37,745 nt of DNA from Nostocoides jenkinsii Ben 74 (GTDB taxonomy: Bacteria; Actinomycetota; Actinomycetes; Actinomycetales; Dermatophilaceae). The stretch is taken from positions 2,620,729 through 2,658,473 of the forward strand of contig NZ_HF571038.1 in assembly GCF_001046875.1 (NCBI RefSeq), in the 5' to 3' direction. Positions within the stretch are counted from its first letter, which is position 1; each line of letters starts with the position of its first letter. The notes under the pieces are model-generated. The model was not told the origin of the DNA, searched no databases, and was given only the letters and a program-made list of their open reading frames with translations. Made by a program: the position numbers and the translations under genes. This document shows positions 24,636 through 33,016 of this stretch, piece after piece.

Positions 24636-25275
24636 GCGGTCGCCCGACGCCGCTTGGTCGCTGCTGGAGGCGGGCGGCCCCGACGAGGTCACCATCCGTG
24701 CCGTCGCCCGGGCGGTGAACGTCAGCCACGCCGCTCCCCGACATCACTTCGCCGGCCGGAGTGCGCTCATTGAGGCGATGATCGTCGAAGGCTTCGGCTG
24801 GTTCGTCGATGCCTTGCAGGCGGGGTGGGACAGCCAGGAGGATCCGGTCGCCGCGTTCACCGAGGTGGGCCTGGCGTATGTCCGCTTCGCCCGCACCCGG
24901 CCTCAGGTCTTCCAGCTCATCACCCGCCCGGAGCGGCACTTCCCCCACGGCCGCGAAGACGCGATCGGCGAGGCCGCGGGGCGGGCGTTCAATGTCGTGC
25001 TGCAGGGCGTCGAGGAATGCCAGGCCGTCGGGGCCATCGACGAAGGCGACCCACGGATGTGGGCCTTCGTCGCCTGGTCAGGAGTGCACGGTCTGGCGAC
25101 GATGCTCGACGACGGCATCGCCGAGTCGGTCGGCATCGGCGATGCCGACGAACTCACCCTCTTGCTGTTGGCGGGTATGGGGCATGGGCTCTTCTCGCGT
25201 CGTCGCATGCCCGACGTCACGGGGCCGGAGCCGGGCCTCGACTGGCTCAGGACCCGAACTGCTCCAGGCGCATGA
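24634..25275 (+). CDS. TetR-family transcriptional regulator (WHG-type C-terminal domain)
   Basis: A 213-residue regulator. The DNA-binding segment is DEVTIRAVARAVNVSHAAPR, then HHFAGRSALIEAMI, the helix-turn-helix plus start of helix 4. The C-terminal part (RTRPQVFQLITRPERHFPHG, WAFVAWSGVHGLATMLDDGI) matches the WHG ligand-binding/dimer domain (here W-S-G-V-H-G-L-A-T). The N-terminus is short: a stop codon ends four bases before ATG 24634, so helix 1 begins almost at the start codon. That ATG overlaps the ATG of the divergent oxidoreductase remnant (CATG). The last 29 bp overlap the convergent hypothetical gene. It presumably once controlled the oxidoreductase. Confidence 0.85.
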   Translation: MRSPDAAWSLLEAGGPDEVTIRAVARAVNVSHAAPRHHFAGRSALIEAMIVEGFGWFVDALQAGWDSQEDPVAAFTEVGLAYVRFARTRPQVFQLITRPERHFPHGREDAIGEAAGRAFNVVLQGVEECQAVGAIDEGDPRMWAFVAWSGVHGLATMLDDGIAESVGIGDADELTLLLLAGMGHGLFSRRRMPDVTGPEPGLDWLRTRTAPGA

Positions 25276-25675
25276 TCCAGCCCTGGGGCGACGTCGGCCG
25301 GTAGTCCGCACCCGCAACCGCCATGTCGTCATCCCACGCGCCGAAGCGCATCGCGGGCACCTCGCGGAGCGACCCAGAGCCGGGGATCGGCACGTAGGCG
25401 TCTCGAGCCAGGTCGAAGCGGTAGTGCAGGTAGACCTCCCACAGCCGCTTCACGCGGACTCGACTTCGAGTGCCCGGATCGTCCGGGCCGCCGAGGGCGT
25501 GGTGGCCCACATACCAATCCAGTGGCATCAGGTCGCAAATGGCGGTGTCCCGCCGATCCATCGGGATGTGATCAACGTCGAGGACGTCGTTGACGGCGAC
25601 TGGGTCGCCGCAGCATTCGTACTCGAAGAACGAGGTGTAGCTGTGGACGATGGACGGAGCGCGCTTCGGCGTCAT
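25247..25675 (-). CDS. Hypothetical protein, possibly DUF6578-like
   Basis: A 142-residue soluble protein. The N-terminal block SYTSFFEYECCGDPVAVNDV, with adjacent Cys residues followed by G-x-P and a V-x-D-x-V turn, recalls a small actinobacterial domain family (DUF6578), but the match is from memory and weak. The remainder (LMPLDWYVGHHALGG, RVKRLWEVYLHYRFDLARDA) is Trp/Tyr-rich and could be beta-structured. The start ATG 25675 is preceded by AAAGGTG; longer starts run into the hairpin region. The 3' end overlaps the TetR gene tail by 29 bp. Confidence 0.62.
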   Translation of the reverse strand: MTPKRAPSIVHSYTSFFEYECCGDPVAVNDVLDVDHIPMDRRDTAICDLMPLDWYVGHHALGGPDDPGTRSRVRVKRLWEVYLHYRFDLARDAYVPIPGSGSLREVPAMRFGAWDDDMAVAGADYRPTSPQGWIMRLEQFGS

Positions 25676-25716
25676 CGGGGGGCACCTTTCAGCGGCGGTG
25701 CCGGGCCATCGTTGGT

Positions 25717-25766
25717 GATCCTGCACGGTGCAGGATCGGGCCCAGTTTAGGTGACTGGGCCCGATC
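25717..25766 (-). terminator. Two overlapping hairpins after the broken peptidase gene
   Basis: Hairpin 1: GATCCTGCAC/GTGCAGGATC (25717-25737), one-base centre. Hairpin 2: GATCGGGCCCAGT/ACTGGGCCCGATC (25734-25766), 7-base loop. They share GATC (25734-25737), so they cannot form fully together. Hairpin 2 sits 20 bp after the stop of the Tap remnant; hairpin 1 sits in the leader of the next gene. Confidence 0.6.
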
Positions 25767-25785
25767 CGTCACCGGTGCGCCTTGT

Positions 25786-26851
25786 TTAGCCCGTCAACTG
25801 CAAGCGCCCCGTGTCGAACAGGCGGGCCACCCGCTGAGCGCCCTGGTAAGGGGTGGCCGGGTCATAGAGGTTGCCGATGACCAGGACCGGGCTGGCGGTC
25901 TTGCCCCCGAACGGGCCGAGGTAGGCATCGTCCATCGCCGCCGGGCCAGCCCGCGCAGGGAGCCCCGAGCCAGATCCACCGCAACGCGAACCCGGGGTAG
26001 GACCTGTCCTGCTTGCGTGCGGCCTGCGACCACGAGGCGAGGTCCCGTGGGTTGCGCGTATCGGCGCAGGCGACGCCGGCGAAGGCATCGCTCACCCGAC
26101 GAAGTCCCGGCGCGGGAACGGTGAACGGATTTTGGGCGTCCGCCGCTGACGTGACGAAGAGCTCCGCTGCCGCGCGCGCGGCAGCCGGGTCCGACCGCCC
26201 CTCGAAGTTCTCGGCATACAGCTGGTCGAGCGCCCCCATGAGATCGGTGTAGTCGTTGCCATAGAGCGGGCCGAGCGTGCCGGCGATCAGGTCGGCATAC
26301 GCGAGATGCTCACCCATGAACTGGAGGTGACCACCCTTGGCCCGCGACGTGAGCTTGGCCCACTTGGCGGCGGCACCGCCGGCAAAGGCGCAACGTGCCT
26401 TGCCGGCCTTGTCGCACTCAGCGAGCCCGGTCATCATCGCCTCGTAGGCCCCTCGACCCGACTTGATGCGCGCCGTGAACGGCTCATAGGGCGGACGGCC
26501 GGTGCCGGTCGACCACGCGACCGGATCGAGCACGGCATCGACGACGACATGGCCCACGCGGTTGGGGAACATCGAGGCGTAGCTCGACCCGAGGTAACTC
26601 CCATAGGACACGCCGTAGTAGTTGAGCCTCGCGTCCCCGACTGCCTGCCGGATGAGGTCCATATCGCGGGCGGTGTCGGCGGTCGACATGTGCGTGACGA
26701 TGGGGGCCGGGTTATCCGAGCACGCCTTCCGGAACCACTGCGTCTGACTCCGACAGCCGCTCGGGCGACCCGGCCACGCGGCATACGGGCCACGGATTTC
26801 CCGTCTCGCAGCGCGGGGACAGCGGGCGTTCAGGGTTCTCACAGACTGCAC
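25786..26851 (-). pseudogene. Broken Tap-type alpha/beta hydrolase (tripeptidyl aminopeptidase-like)
   Basis: The alpha/beta hydrolase core is clear: IVTHMSTADTARDMDLIRQA, LNYYGVSYGSYLGSSYASMF (nucleophile elbow G-V-S-Y-G) and RVGHVVVDAVLDPVAW, followed by a helical cap. The chain starts inside the family, with no signal peptide and roughly 100-150 N-terminal residues missing; DedA begins only 17 bp away. Near 25937-25950 a single-base indel moves the frame: C-x-G-W-P is in one frame and AMDDAYLGPFGGKTASPVLV, then IGNLYDPATPYQGAQRVARL, in the next. It stops after RLQLTG, before the expected catalytic His. Truncated at both ends and frameshifted, it is a pseudogene. Confidence 0.82.
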
Positions 26852-26855
26852 GAAC

Positions 26856-26861
26856 TACCCT
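26856..26861 (+). promoter_or_regulatory. -10 box of the DedA gene
   Basis: TACCCT, 7 nt before GTG 26869. It lies inside the truncated 5' edge of the Tap remnant. Confidence 0.5.
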
Positions 26862-26868
26862 TGTTCTC

Positions 26869-27516
26869 GTGATGATGCCCGCCCTTGGCCCGGACTGGAT
26901 GGACCCCGCCTGGCTGCTCGAACGATTCGGCAGCCAGTTCTTTTGGGTGAGCACGGCAATCGTGTTCATCGAGTGCGGCCTGCTGTTCCCCATTCTGCCC
27001 GGTGACTCCCTGCTCTTTGCGATCGGCCTGTTCATCGCCAATGGCGACTTGAACTTCAACATCGTGACCGCGTGCATCGTGCTGTCGATCGCGGCCTTCG
27101 CGGGCAATGTGGTCGGCTATGAGATCGGGCGGGCGATCGGGACACCGCTCTACAACCGGCAGGGCCGGTTCATCAACAAGGCCAACTTCGACAAGACTCA
27201 CGACTTCTTCGAGCGGTATGGCGCGAAGGCCCTCGTGCTCGGTCGCTTCGTCCCGATCGTGCGCACCTTCATCACCGTGGTCGCGGGAGTGGGGAAGATG
27301 GAGCGGCGGCACTTCTTCGTATGGAGCGGGGTCGGCGCGGTGCTCTGGGCGACCGGGGTCACGCTGGCCGGCTACTTCCTGGGCCAGGCCTTCCCCGTGC
27401 TGCAGGACCACCTGGAGGCCGCGATCCTCGCGATCGTCGCCGTCTCGGTCGTGCCGATGGTCCTGGAGTTCCTCAAGCACCGACGCGAGGCGGCTCGCGC
27501 CAGGCTCGACGCCTGA
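26869..27516 (+). CDS. DedA-family membrane protein
   Basis: A 215-residue inner-membrane protein of the DedA/VTT family, members of which act as undecaprenyl-phosphate or phospholipid flippases. Family features: FIECGLLFPILPGDSLLFAI (re-entrant E-x-G-x-x-x-P-x-P-G-D block), a glycine-rich second helix with GNVVGYEIGRAIG, RYGAKALVLGRFVPIVRTFI with the R-F-x-P-x-x-R motif, VAGVGKMERRHFFVWSGVGA, and a last helix before a basic tail. Three tandem start candidates exist (GTG 26869, ATG 26872, ATG 26875); the TACCCT box favours the first. There is no obvious operon partner. Confidence 0.93.
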   Translation: MMMPALGPDWMDPAWLLERFGSQFFWVSTAIVFIECGLLFPILPGDSLLFAIGLFIANGDLNFNIVTACIVLSIAAFAGNVVGYEIGRAIGTPLYNRQGRFINKANFDKTHDFFERYGAKALVLGRFVPIVRTFITVVAGVGKMERRHFFVWSGVGAVLWATGVTLAGYFLGQAFPVLQDHLEAAILAIVAVSVVPMVLEFLKHRREAARARLDA

Positions 27517-27592
27517 GCTTTGCAAATCCGGCGAAATCGGCAACTCAGCACACGTAGTTCTCCGCTCGTGCCTCGCTCCGATACTTCGCGGG

Positions 27593-27622
27593 GACCCCGT
27601 CCACTACCCCCGCAACGGGGTC
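27593..27622. terminator. Hairpin between convergent dedA and the RNA methyltransferase gene
   Basis: GACCCCGT (27593-27600) pairs with ACGGGGTC (27615-27622); its last base is part of the methyltransferase stop (27622-27624). The rest of 27517-27621 shows no gene. Confidence 0.5.
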
Positions 27623-28458
27623 TAGCGGAAATTCGGAGGGGCCACTGAGCGCTGGCGGACGGCTTCGAAGAGCACGATCGCGGCCGCTGTCGCGGCGTTC
27701 AGGGAGTCGGCGCGGCCGGCCATGGGGATGCGGACGCGAATCGTCGAGGCCGCGAAGAGTTCCTCGTCCAGGCCGTACTTCTCGGTCCCCACCGCGATCG
27801 CGACCGGGCCGCGCAGATCGGCGTCGGTATGCCGCGTGTCCGTGTCCGGGGTCGTCGCGACCAGCGCGATCCCGCGCGCCGCGAGCCAAGCGATGGTCTC
27901 GGCCGTCGTCGCGGACGCCACCGGCACCGAAAAGACCGTCCCCTTGCTCGCGCGCACGACATTCGGATTGCCCCAGTCGGTCACCGGGTCGGCGGCGATC
28001 ACCGCGGCCACCCCGGCCGCGTCGGCCGTGCGCAGCATCGCGCCGAGATTCCCCGGCTTCTCGATCCCCTGGGCCACGAGCAGGAGCCCATCGGTGGGTA
28101 TGTCGAGTGCGAACAGCCCGCGCCCCGGGCTCGGGGCGACGGCGAGGAAGCCGTCTGGGCCTTCGCGATAGCTCGCCTTTTCGAAGACAGCCCGCGAGCA
28201 TTCGATGATCTCGGCACCGAAGCTGCGCACCTGCTCGACCAGACCATCGCCAGGCCCGCCTCGGCCCATTAGCTGCGGGCAGTGGAACAGGGTCCGCGGC
28301 CGGACACCGGCCGCGATGGCCAGTTCCAGTTCCTCACGCCCTTCCAACCGGGTCAATCCGGACGCATCGCGGTCACGCCGATTGCGCAGCGCGACAACGG
28401 CTTTGATGCGCGCGTTGGCCGGGGACGAGATGACGAGATCGGGTCGGGGTGCGCTCAT
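27622..28458 (-). CDS. TrmH/SpoU-family RNA 2'-O-methyltransferase
   Basis: A 278-residue SPOUT enzyme that transfers methyl from S-adenosylmethionine to ribose 2'-OH of rRNA or tRNA. The N-terminal substrate-binding domain contains LTRLEGREELELAIAAGVRP. The knotted domain shows motif 1 GIEKPGNLGAMLRTADAAGV, motif 2 AIAVGTEKYGLDEEL and motif 3 IPMAGRADSLNAATAAAIVL. Its shape is like rRNA methyltransferases such as TsnR, but the target nucleotide cannot be told. ATG 28456-28458 overlaps the upstream HAD gene stop (ATGA), placing it third in a serS, HAD, methyltransferase operon. Codons upstream of this ATG look like another frame of HAD. Confidence 0.92.
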   Translation of the reverse strand: MSAPRPDLVISSPANARIKAVVALRNRRDRDASGLTRLEGREELELAIAAGVRPRTLFHCPQLMGRGGPGDGLVEQVRSFGAEIIECSRAVFEKASYREGPDGFLAVAPSPGRGLFALDIPTDGLLLVAQGIEKPGNLGAMLRTADAAGVAAVIAADPVTDWGNPNVVRASKGTVFSVPVASATTAETIAWLAARGIALVATTPDTDTRHTDADLRGPVAIAVGTEKYGLDEELFAASTIRVRIPMAGRADSLNAATAAAIVLFEAVRQRSVAPPNFR

Positions 28459-29276
28459 GGCGCCGCCACTTCCCGGCCTCGACGACCGGGGAGCGAGTCG
28501 AGGACGAGGGCGAGGCCATCGGCATACACATCTTCGGTGACCTCGTCGGCGACCTCCTTGACCTCCTCCGGCGCATTGCCCATCGCGACCCCGCGGGCCG
28601 CCCAACGCAGCATCTCGACATCATTGCGCTGATCCCCGACGGCGAGGGTATGCATCGGCTGGACCTCGAGGCGGCGACGCACGAGTTCGAGGGCGCTGCC
28701 CTTGGAGACGCCCTCGGGGTTGATGTCGAGCCAGGCGGAGAAGCCGACGGCGTAGTTCACGCCGTGCAGGCCGATCCGCTCGGCGAGTTTGGTGAAGTCC
28801 TCGCTGGTCCCGGTCGGGCTGCGGAAGGTCACGCGGGTGACCGGGTCGGCCAGCAGTTCCTCCCACGGCACGACCGTGACGACGCCCTCCAGCGGATCCG
28901 GGAAGGGCGCGCTCACCTTGAAGCCAACGCCCAAATCCTCCACTGCCACAACGGCATCCGGCCACGCCCCCCGCAGCAACTCCAGCGCCGGACCCGGGTC
29001 GAAGGTGACCGCTTCCAGGACTTCGTAGCCGCTCGGGTGAGCCGGGTCCAAGGCGATGGTGACGGCGCCATTGGAGCACACGGCATACCCCTGATCGAGA
29101 CCGAGCTCGGTGAGGATCGGTAGTGTGCCGAGCACCGAGCGGCCGGTCGCGATGACGACATGGTGACCCGCGTCGGCGACGCGGCGGACGGCGAGGCGGA
29201 CGCGCTCGCGCAGTTCACCCTCGTGGGTGATCGTCGTGCCGTCGATGTCGAGGGCGACCAGATGGGCGTCGCGCAC
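28455..29276 (-). CDS. Cof-type HAD-family hydrolase
   Basis: A 273-residue HAD phosphatase, class IIB (Cof-like). Motif I VALDIDGTTITHEG carries the nucleophile Asp, motif II is VVIATGRS, the cap domain follows, then S-K-G-S-A-L-E (motif III Lys) and HTLAVGDQRNDVEMLRWAAR (motif IV acidic residues), ending AMGNAPEEVKEVADEVTEDV. In motif I the second Asp of D-x-D is kept. Such enzymes hydrolyse sugar phosphates or flavin precursors; the substrate is unknown. The start is GTG 29274-29276, 3 bp after the serS stop, so it is translated right behind seryl-tRNA synthetase. Confidence 0.92.
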   Translation of the reverse strand: MRDAHLVALDIDGTTITHEGELRERVRLAVRRVADAGHHVVIATGRSVLGTLPILTELGLDQGYAVCSNGAVTIALDPAHPSGYEVLEAVTFDPGPALELLRGAWPDAVVAVEDLGVGFKVSAPFPDPLEGVVTVVPWEELLADPVTRVTFRSPTGTSEDFTKLAERIGLHGVNYAVGFSAWLDINPEGVSKGSALELVRRRLEVQPMHTLAVGDQRNDVEMLRWAARGVAMGNAPEEVKEVADEVTEDVYADGLALVLDSLPGRRGREVAAP

Positions 29277-29279
29277 GAG

Positions 29280-30548
29280 TCAGGCGACCGGCGTCAGGAC
29301 GTCGAGACCGACATACGGACGCAGCGCCTCGGGGACCACGACCGAGCCGTCCGGCTGCTGGTGGTTCTCCAGGATCGCGACGAGGAAGCGGGTCGTGGCC
29401 AGCGTGCCGTTGAGGGTTGCGACAACCTCGTTGCCCTTCTCACCGCGCATCCGGGTGCCGAGGCGGCGGGCCTGGAAGGTCGTGCAATTCGAGGTCGACG
29501 TGAGTTCCCGGTAGCGGCCCTGGCTCGGGAACCACGCCTCGCTGTCGAACTTGCGCGCCGCGCTCTGGCCGAGGTCGCCGGCGGCGGTGTCGATGATGCG
29601 ATAGGGCACCTCGATCTTGGCGAGCATGGCGCGCTCCATGTCGAGCAGGCGCTCGTGCTCGGCCTCGGCGTCGGCCGGGTCGCAATAGACGAACATCTCG
29701 ATCTTGTTGAACTGGTGCACGCGGATGATGCCGCGGGTGTCCTTGCCATAGCTGCCGGCCTCGCGGCGGTAGCAGGTCGACCAGCCGGCATAGCGCTTCG
29801 CGCCCGCGCTGAGGTCGATGACCTCGCCGGAGTGGAAGCCCGCGAGCGCGACTTCCGAGGTGCCGGTGAGATAGAGGTCGTCGGCTTCGAGGCGATAGAC
29901 CTCGTCGGCATGCCGGTCGATGAAGCCGGCGCCCTTCATGACCTCCGGCAGGACCAGGGTCGGGGTGATCATCGGGACGAAGCCGTGCTCAAGAGCGAGC
30001 GCCATACCGGCGTTGAGCAGGCCGAGTTCGAGGCGGGCACCGGGGCCGGTCAGGAAGTAGAAGCGCGAGCCCGCGACCCGCGCGCCGCGGGCCATGTCGA
30101 TCGCGCCGAGGCCCTCGGCGAGGTCGAGGTGGTCCTTGGGCTCGAACCCTTCGGCCGCGAAATCCCGTGGCGTGCCGATGATCTCGCGCACGACATAATC
30201 GTCCTCGCCGCCCGCCGGCACGCCGTCGACGATGACATTGCCGATCGACATCAGCAGCGCGTCGCGCTCGGCGACCGCGGCATCCGACGTCGCCTGCAGT
30301 TCCTTGACCTTGGCCGCGATCGACTTGGTCTCGGCGAGCAGCACCTGCTTGGCCTCACCCTGCGCCGCCGCGACCTCCTTGCCCATGGACTTCTGCCGGG
30401 CGCGGAGTTGCTCGAACTCGGTCAGCGCGGCCCGTCGCTTGGCGTCGGCGTCGATGACCTGGTCGACGAGCGCGGGGTCGTCCCCGCGCGCGACCTGGCT
30501 GGCCTTGACCCGGTCGGGGTCGTCGGCAAGAACTTTGATGTCAATCAC
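29280..30548 (-). CDS. serS: Seryl-tRNA synthetase
   Basis: A 422-residue class II aminoacyl-tRNA synthetase charging tRNA-Ser (and tRNA-Sec where present). It begins [20 protein letters not shown], has the long antiparallel coiled-coil arm for the tRNA (residues about 30-100, [20 protein letters not shown]), then motif 2 [54 protein letters not shown] and motif 3 [20 protein letters not shown]. The start is GTG 30546-30548; TAAACT lies six bases upstream. Downstream come HAD and RNA methyltransferase genes within a few bases. No tRNA gene or T-box leader was seen nearby. Confidence 0.97.
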   Translation of the reverse strand: MIDIKVLADDPDRVKASQVARGDDPALVDQVIDADAKRRAALTEFEQLRARQKSMGKEVAAAQGEAKQVLLAETKSIAAKVKELQATSDAAVAERDALLMSIGNVIVDGVPAGGEDDYVVREIIGTPRDFAAEGFEPKDHLDLAEGLGAIDMARGARVAGSRFYFLTGPGARLELGLLNAGMALALEHGFVPMITPTLVLPEVMKGAGFIDRHADEVYRLEADDLYLTGTSEVALAGFHSGEVIDLSAGAKRYAGWSTCYRREAGSYGKDTRGIIRVHQFNKIEMFVYCDPADAEAEHERLLDMERAMLAKIEVPYRIIDTAAGDLGQSAARKFDSEAWFPSQGRYRELTSTSNCTTFQARRLGTRMRGEKGNEVVATLNGTLATTRFLVAILENHQQPDGSVVVPEALRPYVGLDVLTPVA

Positions 30549-30554
30549 CCGGGC

Positions 30555-30560
30555 AGTTTA
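30555..30560 (-). promoter_or_regulatory. -10 box of the serS operon
   Basis: TAAACT on the minus strand, 6 nt before GTG 30548, with CTGAGC 17 bp further upstream as a possible -35. This is the box closest to the TATAAT consensus in the window. Confidence 0.58.
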
Positions 30561-30632
30561 TCGGCGCGTGCCCACCGGCTCAGGTGGGTTTCTGCGCGGC
30601 CCAGGGAGGGCCGTCCGCGCATGCGGCCCGAC

Positions 30633-31283
30633 TCACGTCGTGGGCTGCGGCCTACCGGTAAACAGCAACGTGACCCCAAGCGCGATCATCATCAACCCGC
30701 CGGTGGCGCTCATCCGACGCAACCGATGGGGCGACCGGGCGAACCACTCACGCGCCGAGCCGGCCGCGAGCGCGACTAACCCGTCGCTGGTCACCCCGAT
30801 GACGAAGAAGGTCAGCCCCAGCACGACCATCTGCAGGGGCACCGGACCGCTGGCCGGATCCACGAACTGCGGCAGCAGGGCAACGAAGAAGACCACTGTC
30901 TTGGGGTTCGTCACCCCGACGATGAAGCCGTCCCGAACCGCGTGATGCGCCGGCCTCCGCGGCGCGTCCATCGTCGCCAGCACTCCCTCGGCGTCCCGAC
31001 GGTGGCGGATCGTCCCGATCCCCAAATAGATGAGGTATGCCGCGCCGGCCAGTTTCAGGGTCGTGTACAGCGCCGCACTGCGCGCCACGAGCGGCCCCAG
31101 GCCGACGGCGATCAGGAGGATCTGGGTGAGGATGCCCAGACCGTTGCCGAGCACGGTGAGCAGTGCGGACCTTTTCCCGTCCGACAGCGCCCGCCCGATC
31201 GTGAACAGCAGGCTAGGCCCGGGGATGGCACAAAGAAGCGCACCGGCGGCCACGAAGGCCAGCCAGAGGTGAAGAGGTGGCAT
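30633..31283 (-). CDS. LysE/RhtB-family amino-acid exporter
   Basis: A 216-residue inner-membrane exporter with about six helices. It begins LWLAFVAAGALLCAIPGPSL, where the P-G-P motif and following LLFTIGRALSDGKRSALLTV are hallmarks of the family. YLIYLGIGTIRHRRD, VRDGFIVGVTNPKTVVFFVA (N-P-K motif) and LPQFVDP follow, with two final spans. The family exports basic or neutral amino acids and homoserine lactone-like compounds; the substrate is unknown. ATG 31283 is 3 bp after the stop of the DinB-like gene, so it is expressed from the same promoter. A short gap of about 84 bp separates it from serS. Confidence 0.93.
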   Translation of the reverse strand: MPPLHLWLAFVAAGALLCAIPGPSLLFTIGRALSDGKRSALLTVLGNGLGILTQILLIAVGLGPLVARSAALYTTLKLAGAAYLIYLGIGTIRHRRDAEGVLATMDAPRRPAHHAVRDGFIVGVTNPKTVVFFVALLPQFVDPASGPVPLQMVVLGLTFFVIGVTSDGLVALAAGSAREWFARSPHRLRRMSATGGLMMIALGVTLLFTGRPQPTT

Positions 31284-31286
31284 CAG

Positions 31287-31832
31287 TTAGAACCGCACAT
31301 CCCAGACGTGGTGGCTCAGGTCGTGCAGAAGGTAGCCGCCCAATGTCCGAATCGTGAAAAGCGAGCCGTTGCTGCGGCGTCCAGTGCGCTCCCACGCATC
31401 GTCGGGGATCGCGGCATACGTCTCGGCAAGGGTCTGCGCCGCCTCGGCCAATTCGGTCCGCACCACCTCGGGATCCTGGGCGAAGTAGCGCTGCGCCACG
31501 GCGGTCGCGTCCTGATCCCAGTCGGCGAAGTCCGGGCCGTCCTCGGTCAACATCAGCCGCGTGCGCTCCTCGAACAGCCGGCAAACGTCCCGGACGTGAC
31601 AGCCGTATTCGAGCGGGGCCCAGACTTTGGGCTCCGGTCGGACGCTCGCCGCCGGCCGGCGCAGCAGGGCCTGCCACGGCAGGGTTACCTGCCGGATCGC
31701 CGTGGCGTAGTCGGCCGGTCGGATCGTCGCCGCATCGAACCCACAATCCGGACACGGCCGATCCAGCACCCAGGTCCAATCCTTGCCATCGGGGTCGGGG
31801 AGTTCCGGTGCCGAAGCGGAGGCAGAGTCCAT
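31287..31832 (-). CDS. DinB-family (DinB_2-like) protein with a Cys-x2-Cys motif
   Basis: A 181-residue actinobacterial protein related to DinB-superfamily four-helix bundles. It opens with DWTWVLDRPCPDCGFDAATI (Cys-P-D-Cys, perhaps metal-binding), has VWAPLEYGCHVRDVCRLFEE in the middle, where His follows a Tyr-Gly-Cys, and closes LGGYLLHDLSHHVWDVR with two or three His. The three His spacing fits a DinB-type metal site. ATG 31830-31832 is favoured by a CAGCAT box 7 nt before it; a second ATG nine bases upstream is possible. Its function is unknown. The divergent lipid kinase starts only 50 bp away. Confidence 0.78.
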   Translation of the reverse strand: MDSASASAPELPDPDGKDWTWVLDRPCPDCGFDAATIRPADYATAIRQVTLPWQALLRRPAASVRPEPKVWAPLEYGCHVRDVCRLFEERTRLMLTEDGPDFADWDQDATAVAQRYFAQDPEVVRTELAEAAQTLAETYAAIPDDAWERTGRRSNGSLFTIRTLGGYLLHDLSHHVWDVRF

Positions 31833-31839
31833 GGCGCCC

Positions 31840-31845
31840 ATGCTG
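31840..31845 (-). promoter_or_regulatory. -10 box of the DinB-like/LysE unit
   Basis: CAGCAT on the minus strand, 7 nt before ATG 31832. This placement picks the second of two ATGs. Confidence 0.4.
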
Positions 31846-31870
31846 CCGCAACCTGCGCGCGCGGCGCTGG

Positions 31871-31876
31871 TAGTTT
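31871..31876 (+). promoter_or_regulatory. -10 box of the lipid kinase gene
   Basis: TAGTTT, 6 nt before GTG 31883, within a divergent promoter region of about 50 bp. Confidence 0.5.
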
Positions 31877-31882
31877 CAGCCT

Positions 31883-33016
31883 GTGACGGACGCTCTCGCG
31901 CTTGCTGGCGTTGCCGTCGTTTTTTTTGCCCTCGTCGCGGTCGCCATCGCGCTGGCCTTGAGGACTACGCCGGGGCGGCCGGTCCGCCGCCGCCCGCACC
32001 GCGACGACTTCCGCAAGGATCAGCCGGCGCCGCGCCGGCGGCGCGTCGCCGTTGTCATCAACCCCACCAAGTTCACCGAGGTGGAGCCCGTCAAGGCGCG
32101 CCTGCGCGCCGTGGCCGCGGAACTGGACTGGGCGGAGCCGACCTTCCACGAGACGACCGCGCAGGACCCGGGCACCGGGCAGGCGCGGGCGGCTCTGGCC
32201 GACGGCGCCGATGTCGTTGCCTCGCTCGGCGGCGATGGCACCGTCCGGTGCGTGGCGAGCGCGCTGGTCGGCACGGACATACCTCTGGGGTTGCTGCCGG
32301 CTGGCACGGGGAATCTGCTGGCGCGCAACCTCGGGCTGGCCACGGACGACCTGGAGGCGGCTTTCCGGCTCGGGCTCACCGGACGCAACCGTCCCGTCGA
32401 CGTCGGCTGGGTCGAACTCGACCCCGTCGCCACCGCGGCGGATGACTCTCTTGCCGCGACGGCGGCAGCCCAGCCCGAGCGCCACGCCTTCCTCGTCATG
32501 GCCGGGCTCGGGCTCGACGCGACGATCATGGCCGAGACGAGCGAGGACGCGAAGGCTCGCATCGGGTGGACGGCGTATGCCGCGACTGGCCTGCGCAACT
32601 TCCTTGGCCCGCGTTTCCGGATGACGCTCGCGGTCGATGGGGGCGAGCCGGTTAAGGCGCACGCCCGAACGGTGTTGGTGGGCAACTGCGGGCGCATCAC
32701 CGGGGGCATCGAACTGATGCCCGATGCGGTCGTCGACGACGGACTGTTGGACTGCGTGGTGCTCTCCCCCAAGGGTTTGACGGGTTGGGTCTTGGTGACC
32801 GCCCGGGTGCTCACCCGCGATCGGAAGCAGCGGCACGAGCGGCTGGCACGGCATACGGGAACGCGCTTTGACATCACCACAGACCAGGCGGAGGAAGTCC
32901 AGGTCGACGGCGACGTCATCGGGACGGCGCGCCAGGTCACCGCGACGATCGCGCCCAGGTCACTCCTGGTGCGGGTCGGGGCGACGGTGGCCGACGCCGC
33001 CACCCCTCGAACTTGA
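31883..33016 (+). CDS. Diacylglycerol kinase-family lipid kinase
   Basis: A 377-residue membrane-anchored lipid kinase. An N-terminal span, ALALAGVAVVFFALVAVAIA, is followed by a basic linker and the DAGK catalytic domain: RVAVVINPTKFTEVEPVKAR, then DVVASLGGDGTVRCVASALV (nucleotide-binding G-G-D-G-T) and GLLPAGTGNLLARNLGL. The C-terminal beta-sandwich has VLVGNCGRITGGIELMPDAV and EVQVDGDVIGTARQVTATI. It would phosphorylate diacylglycerol or a related lipid at the inner membrane, feeding phosphatidic acid synthesis. The frame has GTG 31883 as start. It converges with zwf across a long hairpin. Confidence 0.93.
   Translation: MTDALALAGVAVVFFALVAVAIALALRTTPGRPVRRRPHRDDFRKDQPAPRRRRVAVVINPTKFTEVEPVKARLRAVAAELDWAEPTFHETTAQDPGTGQARAALADGADVVASLGGDGTVRCVASALVGTDIPLGLLPAGTGNLLARNLGLATDDLEAAFRLGLTGRNRPVDVGWVELDPVATAADDSLAATAAAQPERHAFLVMAGLGLDATIMAETSEDAKARIGWTAYAATGLRNFLGPRFRMTLAVDGGEPVKAHARTVLVGNCGRITGGIELMPDAVVDDGLLDCVVLSPKGLTGWVLVTARVLTRDRKQRHERLARHTGTRFDITTDQAEEVQVDGDVIGTARQVTATIAPRSLLVRVGATVADAATPRT

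Noticed and set aside
29280-30640. tRNA gene or T-box leader near serS
   Set aside because: No cloverleaf or T-loop-like sequence was found by eye, and the -10 box leaves no leader for a T-box.
29160-30779. 539-codon plus-strand open frame opposite serS and the HAD gene
   Set aside because: Antisense shadow; the minus strand encodes complete seryl-tRNA synthetase motifs.
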